Made by a program: the position numbers and the translations under genes
NCBI RefSeq assembly: GCF_036881825.1
Contig: NZ_JBAJMW010000006.1
Location: forward strand, 124,001 to 188,000
Reading direction: 5' to 3'
DNA length: 64,000 nucleotides
DNA from: Tersicoccus mangrovi
GTDB taxonomy: Bacteria > Actinomycetota > Actinomycetes > Actinomycetales > Micrococcaceae
In this document: positions 58,545 to 64,000 of the stretch, in pieces
Layout: the number at the start of each line of letters is the position of its first letter
How positions within the stretch are numbered: the first letter of the stretch is position 1
The notes under the pieces: model-generated
Seen by the model: only the letters and a program-made list of their open reading frames with translations
Databases searched by the model: none
Told to the model about the DNA's origin: nothing

Positions 58545-60224
58545 GTGGCCCCCGCCACCACCATCACCGTGCAGGAGGCGCGCCTGCGCGCCCACCTGAA
58601 GGCTCAGCACGGGCTGACCGAGGTCGAGCTGGACGCCGCCGCGGCGGACGGTCCGCTGCTGACCTCCCTGGTCAAGGCCGGTCGGTTGACCTACGTGCAG
58701 GCCAACACCGCGTTCGCGTACACGCGTGGGCACGTCTACCGGCAGCTGGACTCGAACCTGTTGGTCGAAGACGAGGTGCTCGAGCTGGTGGACGCGGCGC
58801 TGGCCCGCGAGCACCTGGTCCTGCCGTTGAGCCTGGACGGGGACACCCTCACTGTGGCGATGGCCCAGCCCGGGGACTTGAACGTGTTGCGCATTCTGCG
58901 CGGGTCCGGGCACGGGGTCAGCGCGGTCTGGTCCCCGAAGCCGGAGTTGGAGAAGGCGGTCGCCCGGTTCTACTCGACGTCGGCCGAGGCCCGCAAGGCC
59001 GGTGCCCGCGCGGCGAAGGCTTATGCCGGGGCTGCGGTGGTGGCCAGCGACCAGGGCGTGGACGCGGGGGAGATCCCGGCGACCTTGAACATCATCATCG
59101 AGGGGGCGTTGCGGGCCGGGGCCTCGGACATCCACCTGGAGCCGGCCGAGCACTACCTGTCGGTGCGGTACAGCGTGGACGGGCGGATCGTGCCCGAGGC
59201 GCACCAGTCCAAGGTCATCGGACCGCGTCTGATCCAGCTGATCAAGACTCGCGCGAAGCTGGACGCGGCGGAGCTGCGCAACCAGGACGGGGTGCTCACC
59301 CACCGGTTCGAGGGCGTCAACCACGAGATCCGCGTCGCGGTGCTGCCCGCCCAGTGGGGCGAGTCGGTGACGCTGCGCCTGGGCGCGGACCAGTCCCGCA
59401 CCCTGGACGGGATCGGCTTCGCTGCCGACACCGAGGCCCGGTGGCGCCGTGCCCTGGCCCAGCCCAACGGGATCGTCCTGGCGGTCGGGCCGATGGGCTC
59501 GGGCAAGACGATGCTCAACTACGCGTCCCTGGTGGAGTTCATCGAGCAGGGCCGCAAGATCGTCACCCTCGAGGACCCCGTGGAGCGCCGCTTCCCGGAG
59601 GGGGTGACCCAGGTGAGCATCAACCCCGACCAGGGCCTGACCTGGGACGCGGCGATGGCCACCACGCTGCGCTCGGCGGCCTCCGTCCTGTTCGTCGGGG
59701 AGATCAACCGGGAGTCGATCGCGCACACGGCGATCTCGGCGGCCCTGTCCGGGCACACCGTCCTGTCCACCCTGCACACCAACGACGCCCCGACCACGGT
59801 GGTGCGGCTGCGGGAGATGGGGATCCGCCCCTCGGTGCTGGCCGACTCGTTGCGCGCGGTGTGCGCCCAGCGCCTGCCCGCCCTGCTGTGCCCGGCGTGC
59901 AAGATCCCCACCACCCCCACCCCGGACCTGGTGCGCGAGTTCGGTCTGGACGAACAGGATCTGGCCGGCGTGTTCTTCGACGCCCGTCCGGGCGGGTGCG
60001 AGGCGTGCGGTGGCCGTGGGTTCGCCGGCCGTGCCCCCATCCACGAGCTGATGACGTTCGGGCGGGAGGTGCGCGAGCTGATCACCGCCGACGCCCCGAT
60101 GAGCGCGATCGCCGCGGCCGCCTCGGCCGCGGGGATGCGCACCCTCGCCGAGGACGGGCGACGCCTGGCCCGGGAGGGGCGCACCAGCCTGACCGAGCTG
60201 CGACGCCACATCCTGCTCGACTGA
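58545..60224 (+). CDS. pilB: PilB/GspE pilus-extension ATPase
   Basis: 559 residues. N-terminal MshEN-like domain (1-150), then the hexameric ATPase: S-D-I-H-L-E-P Asp box, Walker A G-P-M-G-S-G-K-T (about 315; Met for the usual Thr), Walker B V-L-F-V-G-E-I-N (R-D replaced by N-R), His box L-S-T-L-H-T-N-D, and a C-x-x-C...C-x-x-C zinc site (C-P-A-C ... C-E-A-C-G-G-R-G). GTG at 58545 has AGAAGGAG; an ATG at 58518 is in frame. Confidence 0.93.
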   Translation: MAPATTITVQEARLRAHLKAQHGLTEVELDAAAADGPLLTSLVKAGRLTYVQANTAFAYTRGHVYRQLDSNLLVEDEVLELVDAALAREHLVLPLSLDGDTLTVAMAQPGDLNVLRILRGSGHGVSAVWSPKPELEKAVARFYSTSAEARKAGARAAKAYAGAAVVASDQGVDAGEIPATLNIIIEGALRAGASDIHLEPAEHYLSVRYSVDGRIVPEAHQSKVIGPRLIQLIKTRAKLDAAELRNQDGVLTHRFEGVNHEIRVAVLPAQWGESVTLRLGADQSRTLDGIGFAADTEARWRRALAQPNGIVLAVGPMGSGKTMLNYASLVEFIEQGRKIVTLEDPVERRFPEGVTQVSINPDQGLTWDAAMATTLRSAASVLFVGEINRESIAHTAISAALSGHTVLSTLHTNDAPTTVVRLREMGIRPSVLADSLRAVCAQRLPALLCPACKIPTTPTPDLVREFGLDEQDLAGVFFDARPGGCEACGGRGFAGRAPIHELMTFGREVRELITADAPMSAIAAAASAAGMRTLAEDGRRLAREGRTSLTELRRHILLD

Positions 60225-60277
60225 CCGACCCCGCCCGTCACCCGTACCGACGTCGCCCGCTCCTGGAGGAGACCCCG

Positions 60278-61417
60278 ATGACCGTCACCGCCCCCGCATC
60301 CGCACCCACCGCCAGCGCCGCACCGACCGTGACGGTGACCCAGTCCCCGACCCGGCACATCGACGGGCTGTTGGACCGCACCCTGGACATCGGCGCCTCC
60401 GACCTGCACCTGGCCGCCGGCACCCACCCGTGGGTCTCCTTCTTCGGTGAGACGATCCCGATGGAAGGCATGGGCCGCGTCCTGAGCGGGGAGGTGCTCT
60501 CGGCGATCCTCAAGCCCATGGTCACGGCCGAGCAGTGGGCCAGGTTCGGGCGGGAGAAGCGCCTGGACTTCTCCTACGCCACCGACCGGTCCCGGTTCCG
60601 TGGCCACTTCGCCGTCGCCGGCAAGCAGCCGATCGCCGTGTTCCGCACCATCCCCAACGAGGTGCCCGAGTTCGACAGCCTCGGCCTGCCCGAGGTGGTC
60701 AAGTCGCTCATCGGACTGGAGTCCGGGCTGGTCGTCTTCGTCGGGGTCACCGGGTCGGGCAAGTCCTCCTCGATGGCGGCCCTGATCAAGGAGGTCAAGC
60801 GCGAGTTCGCCAAGAAGATCGTCACCATCGAGTCCCCGATCGAGTACCGGCACGTGAGCGATAAGTCCCTGATCGTCCAGCGCGAGGTCGGCGACGACGT
60901 GGACACCTTCGCCCTCGGGGTGGAGGACGCGATGCGTGAGGCCCCGGACATCATCGTCATCGGTGAGATGCGCGACCCGGCGACCATGCAGGCGGCGATC
61001 AGCGCCGCCTCGTCGGGGCACCTGGTGCTGACCACCATCCACGCCTCCTCCAGCGCCGACGTGCCCACCCGCATCCTGGACTCGATGCCGGGGGAGCGGC
61101 TGGCCGACGTGCGCGCCCAGCTCTCCCGCACCCTGCAGGCGGCCGTCTACCAGAAGCTGCTGCCGGTAGTCGGCGGGTCAGGCCGGGCCCTGGCAGCGGA
61201 GGTGCTGGTCGCCAACGACGCGGTGCGCAACGCCATCCGCACCAACAACCTGGAGAGCATCACCGACCAGCTGCGCAACCAGGGCTCGGGCTCGATCCCG
61301 TTCGAGGTGTCCCTGGCCCGCCTGTTCGCAGACCGGAAGATCAACGAGTCGGTGGCCCGGCGCGCGGAGATCCGCCCGGGCAGTTTCGACCAGCAGAAGG
61401 GCAACACGTGGCGCTGA
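60278..61417 (+). CDS. pilT: PilT pilus-retraction ATPase
   Basis: 379 residues. S-D-L-H-L-A-A box, Walker A G-V-T-G-S-G-K-S (about 155-162), Walker B I-I-V-I-G-E-M-R-D, His box L-T-T-I-H-A-S-S, and an A-V-R-N-A-I-R-T segment matching the PilT A-I-R-N-L-I-R-E motif, which separates PilT from PilB. Ala/Thr-rich N-terminal extension. GGAGGAG upstream of the ATG. Its presence implies retractile pili. Confidence 0.93.
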   Translation: MTVTAPASAPTASAAPTVTVTQSPTRHIDGLLDRTLDIGASDLHLAAGTHPWVSFFGETIPMEGMGRVLSGEVLSAILKPMVTAEQWARFGREKRLDFSYATDRSRFRGHFAVAGKQPIAVFRTIPNEVPEFDSLGLPEVVKSLIGLESGLVVFVGVTGSGKSSSMAALIKEVKREFAKKIVTIESPIEYRHVSDKSLIVQREVGDDVDTFALGVEDAMREAPDIIVIGEMRDPATMQAAISAASSGHLVLTTIHASSSADVPTRILDSMPGERLADVRAQLSRTLQAAVYQKLLPVVGGSGRALAAEVLVANDAVRNAIRTNNLESITDQLRNQGSGSIPFEVSLARLFADRKINESVARRAEIRPGSFDQQKGNTWR

Positions 61418-61455
61418 GGCCCGCGCCCCCGGCCCCGAGGGACCCGCTACCGCGC

Positions 61456-62136
61456 TCAGGCGGCGAAGTGGACCGGTTCGGCTGTGAACGTGGACTGGAC
61501 GAAGGCCTGCCGGGCGGCGCCGCGGCGAACGGCCGGCTCGGTGTGGGTACCGGTGCGGGTGAGCGCCTCGGTGAGCATCAGGTGGGCCACGCGCAGTGCA
61601 GCCAGGGTCTGATCCCCGGTGATCAGCCCGTCCTCGGCGTGGTGGGCGGTGAAGGCGGACCGGTCCGCGCCGATGCGCGAGTTGGCGGCGTCCTCCTCCA
61701 TGCCCCGCTCCTGCAGGCGGGTGGACAGGGCGGCGAGCTGGTCACCGCGGGCCTGCTGGTGGGCGGTGAAGGCTTCCACGGTCAGCCCGCCGGTGGTGTG
61801 GGCGGCGAAGTCGCCGGCGGTGGCCGGGTCGAGTTCGAGGTCGGGCAGGGTGATCTCGGGGACGCGGGCGACGAAGGCGGTCCCGAGCCCACGCGCGTTG
61901 AGCGCGTCGAACAGGCCGGTGCGGAAGGCGTTGATCGCCTCGTGCAAGGTGGCGGTGGCCAGGTTCAGGTGGTGGACGGCGGTGATGTCGATGATCGTGT
62001 CGGGCCGCTCGGTGAGCAGGTCGCTGAAGACGGTGGCGTCGCAGGCCATCTGGGCGCACAGGGCGTCCCAGCCCCGGCCGTCCTGGGCCGCGGTCGCGGC
62101 GATGGCGCTGAGGGTGTCGGCGGCGGTTCCGGTCAT
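61456..62136 (-). CDS. hypothetical helical protein, 226 aa
   Basis: GAAGGAG precedes the ATG. All-helical, Ala/Thr-rich, without signal peptide; contains D-I-T-A-V-H-H-L-N and a coiled middle. Lies antisense between pilT and pilD and has its own promoter region at 62221. Function unknown. Confidence 0.65.
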   Translation of the reverse strand: MTGTAADTLSAIAATAAQDGRGWDALCAQMACDATVFSDLLTERPDTIIDITAVHHLNLATATLHEAINAFRTGLFDALNARGLGTAFVARVPEITLPDLELDPATAGDFAAHTTGGLTVEAFTAHQQARGDQLAALSTRLQERGMEEDAANSRIGADRSAFTAHHAEDGLITGDQTLAALRVAHLMLTEALTRTGTHTEPAVRRGAARQAFVQSTFTAEPVHFAA

Positions 62137-62220
62137 CGTGGCACTCCTTCTGCCGGGTGTGCCGGCACCCCACACGGTGCGTGCACGGCCCGGGGGAAGG
62201 CCGCGACGTTCTCACGCGGT

Positions 62221-62226
62221 AGTGTA
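62221..62226 (-). promoter_or_regulatory. possible -10 (TACACT)
   Basis: Minus-strand TACACT in a short AT-rich gap between the divergent genes at 62136 and 62275. A standard -10; no clear -35. Confidence 0.35.
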
Positions 62227-62274
62227 GCAGGTAAAGCAAATGAAAATGACCAGTTGGACGGAGAAGATCGACCC

Positions 62275-62931
62275 ATGAGCACGACCACCGCCCCCACCGC
62301 CGCCGACGTCGACGGCACGGAGCTGAGCCCGGATGTGGACGAGCCGTGGGCGCACCGCCTGACCGACCCGGTGATCGCCGGACCGGTCGCCGGGATCGCC
62401 CTGATCGTGGCACTGACCGCCGGCTGGGCGAACGCGGCCGCCGGCCCGGTCGGGGCACTGCTGGCCGCGGCGCTGGGAGCGATCCTGGTGGTGCTGACGG
62501 CGATCGACCTGCTGGTGATGCGCCTGCCCGACGTCATCGTCCTGCCCGCCTACCCGATCGCCGCGGCGGCGGCCGTGACGATGGGTGCGCTCGGGGAACG
62601 GTCCTGGTCCCAGGTCGGGGGTGCGTTCGCGGCTATGGTGATCGCCTACGTGATCGCCTGGCTGCTGGCCGCCTTCACCGGCGGCTTCGGGTGGGGGGAC
62701 GTGAAGCTGGTCGGGCTGCTCGCCCTGGTCTTCGGCCTGCACGGTCCCGGCCAGACGGTCCTGGGGGTGTTCATCGTCCCGGTGCTGTTGGGCAGCCTGG
62801 TGGCCCTGCCGATGATGATCGCCGGCAAGCGGGACGCGGCGATCCCGTTCGGCCCGTTCCTGGCCGCCGGCGCCCTGGTCGTCGTCTACGTCGGGGACCC
62901 GCTGGTGGCCTTCCTGCTCAACCCGGCCTGA
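62275..62931 (+). CDS. pilD: A24-family prepilin peptidase
   Basis: 218 residues with about seven membrane helices. Catalytic Asp78 in L-T-A-I-D-L-L-V-M-R-L-P-D and Asp142 in F-G-W-G-D-V-K-L. The N-terminal methylase domain with C-x-x-C pairs is absent, as in short archaeal and Gram-positive types. Cleaves the G-F bond of the four prepilins here. GGAGAAG upstream of the ATG. Confidence 0.92.
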   Translation: MSTTTAPTAADVDGTELSPDVDEPWAHRLTDPVIAGPVAGIALIVALTAGWANAAAGPVGALLAAALGAILVVLTAIDLLVMRLPDVIVLPAYPIAAAAAVTMGALGERSWSQVGGAFAAMVIAYVIAWLLAAFTGGFGWGDVKLVGLLALVFGLHGPGQTVLGVFIVPVLLGSLVALPMMIAGKRDAAIPFGPFLAAGALVVVYVGDPLVAFLLNPA

Positions 62932-62940
62932 CTCCGCCCG

Positions 62941-62988
62941 CACCCAGGAAGGCCCCGCCGGCGTGACGCTGGCGGGGCCTTCTGGGTG
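62941..62988. terminator. strong bidirectional terminator
   Basis: AAGGCCCCGCC pairs with GGCGGGGCCTT; outer CACCCA pairs with TGGGTG. Between convergent genes; same GGCCCCGCC design as the stem at 41539. Confidence 0.9.
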
Positions 62989-63049
62989 GGCGCACCGGTG
63001 GGGCGGTGCGCCCGGTCGACATCGCCCCCCCGGGGGACGGGCGATGAAG

Positions 63050-63223
63050 CTACTTGCTGACCGGGGCGACGGTGGCGGTGTTGACCGCGAACGGGTCCCA
63101 GGTGCCGGAGGCGAGCAGGCCGAGCACGACGAGGGACCCCACGATGAGCACGCCGAGGACGGCCTTGCGCGTGGTGGTCATCGCGGCCCACTCGGAGGCG
63201 ATGCGGTTCTTGAAGGCGTTCAT
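63050..63223 (-). CDS. small single-helix membrane protein, 57 aa
   Basis: Basic N-terminus (about 20 residues), one helix (about 21-40: V-L-G-V-L-I-V-G-S-L-V-V-L-G-L-L), short outside tail. GAGGAG precedes the ATG. No prepilin leader. Possibly a pilus accessory by location. Confidence 0.6.
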   Translation of the reverse strand: MNAFKNRIASEWAAMTTTRKAVLGVLIVGSLVVLGLLASGTWDPFAVNTATVAPVSK

Positions 63224-63431
63224 GCGGTTCTCCTCGAGGAGGTGTGGACGGGTGGTCAAAGACGATGGTCGAGCAGCACAAGCGTAGCATGTGCGGAGAC
63301 GTTTAGGACAAGTGAGAAATACCACCTGATGGGCGCTCGGCCCGGCCCGGTGGTGGTCATATTCGTTTGCCGCAACGGGGTAGCGGGACGTACGCTGGAA
63401 GGGTTGATGTCAACGAGGGAAGGGGGCCACG

Positions 63432-64000
63432 ATGCCCACGCGCGATGTGCCCTTGCCCGCCGCGGCGATCGCCGAGCTGGACGCGGCCTGGGCCGCGTAC
63501 CGGACCGCGCTGCGCCAGTCGGACCGGTGGACCCTGGACCGGCTCGCCCCGGTCGTGCAGGCCGCGGACGCCGCCGGCTGGTCCACCCGACGGATCGCCG
63601 CCGACTTCGACCTGACCCGCAAGCACGTGGGCATCCTGCTGGGACGGCCCGGCGGACCCGACCCGGCCCTGGCCGGGGCGAGCGAGGAGGCCCTGAACCG
63701 GGCCTGGCGGCGGGCATCGGCCCGGGTGGCCAACCGCCGCGAACGCGCCACCGCCCACCTGGCCACGGTGCTGCGCGCCGGCAAGGCCGCCGGCTGGTCC
63801 TACCGGTCCCTGTCCAGCACGCTCGGGGTGACCGCCGAACGGCTGCGCCAGATCGCCACCGACCCGATCCCCTCCGAGGCGACCCCGGTCACCTGCTTCC
63901 ACCGCGAATCCGGTGACCCGTCCCCGGAGGAACGGTTCACCCAGCTCAGCGCCGAGGAGACGGCCACGTTCCGGGCCCTGGCGGACCAGGCCCGCACCAA
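63432..64000 (+). CDS. DNA-binding protein with two helix-turn-helix segments, cut by the window edge
   Basis: The frame stays open to the end of the window (189 codons seen). GGAAGGGGG precedes the ATG. Two similar segments, A-G-W-S-T-R-R-I-A-A-D-F-D-L-T (about 48-68) and A-G-W-S-Y-R-S-L-S-S-T-L-G-V-T (about 119-140), each fit an HTH of the sigma-4/LuxR or MarR-like size and look like an internal duplication. TTGCCG and TACGCT 18 bases apart upstream form a normal promoter. Could be a regulator of the shared motifs, but that is inference. Confidence 0.7.
   Translation, partial: MPTRDVPLPAAAIAELDAAWAAYRTALRQSDRWTLDRLAPVVQAADAAGWSTRRIAADFDLTRKHVGILLGRPGGPDPALAGASEEALNRAWRRASARVANRRERATAHLATVLRAGKAAGWSYRSLSSTLGVTAERLRQIATDPIPSEATPVTCFHRESGDPSPEERFTQLSAEETATFRALADQART

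Noticed and set aside
1..64000. tRNA or rRNA genes
   Set aside because: I saw no cloverleaf-like segments with GGTTCRA-type T-loops in gaps between genes and no rRNA-like stretch; intergenic gaps are short.

Overview
The window is very GC-rich, with strong G/C preference at third codon positions, frequent GTG/TTG starts, and many ATGA/GTGA overlaps. It carries an Lsr2 homologue and a LexA box of the TCGAAC-N4-GTTCGA type. Together these indicate an actinobacterium, probably Micrococcales (inference). No rRNA, tRNA or core housekeeping operon is visible. The content (FtsK-like translocase, extra ClpX, Lsr2, UmuDC, dUTPase, several nucleases, many orphan small proteins, a mercury-resistance element, a whole type IV pilus locus) suggests a large plasmid or integrative element rather than a chromosome core.

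Layout. 1-5.8 kb: short overlapping orphan genes and a CoiA-like nuclease. 5.8-16.5 kb: a umuDC SOS operon whose umuC is cut in two by an 8.9 kb mobile element. The element holds a tyrosine recombinase, an HTH protein, a ten-zinc-ribbon recombinase-like protein, and a mer operon (merA, merB, a MerT-like protein, a TlpA-like lipoprotein, a CcdA-like protein) with a divergent merR. 16.6-23 kb: tagged orphan proteins, a zinc-ribbon nuclease and clpX. 23.0-23.7 kb: a non-coding, locally AT-rich repeat region that may be an origin or partition site. 23.7-39.6 kb: a nuclease, small orphan genes, a lipoprotein, lsr2, a run of tagged paralogues, dut, and a duplicated two-gene cassette. 39.8-41.5 kb: an FtsK/TraB-like DNA translocase. 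41.6-63 kb: a complete monoderm type IV pilus locus (PilA, B, C, D, M, N, O, T, three prepilin-like large surface proteins, and a CAP-domain secreted protein). The right edge holds a partial protein with two helix-turn-helix segments.

Two patterns run through the whole window except the mobile element. First, about twenty near-identical 11-15 bp promoter-like elements of three related types lie just upstream of genes: A (GCCGCACACATG), B (GCCGTACACAG) and C (TCTACGCATGTCCCC). They share a core YACRCA, and in several cases the start codon lies at a fixed 18 nt, as expected for leaderless transcripts. Type C sits mainly at pilus genes and the translocase; A and B sit mainly at the orphan genes. 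Second, at least twelve otherwise unrelated proteins share an N-terminal tag of about 30 residues (roughly G-[VA]-P-x-G-G-[QE]-F ... H-x-E-[PS] ... [VI]-S-L). Tag DNA is more conserved than the bodies, so the tag behaves as a module. I do not recognise a described function for either pattern. They are the best candidates here for an undescribed system, and could be a shared regulon whose products are recognised by a common machine such as the plasmid-encoded ClpX or the translocase (inference).
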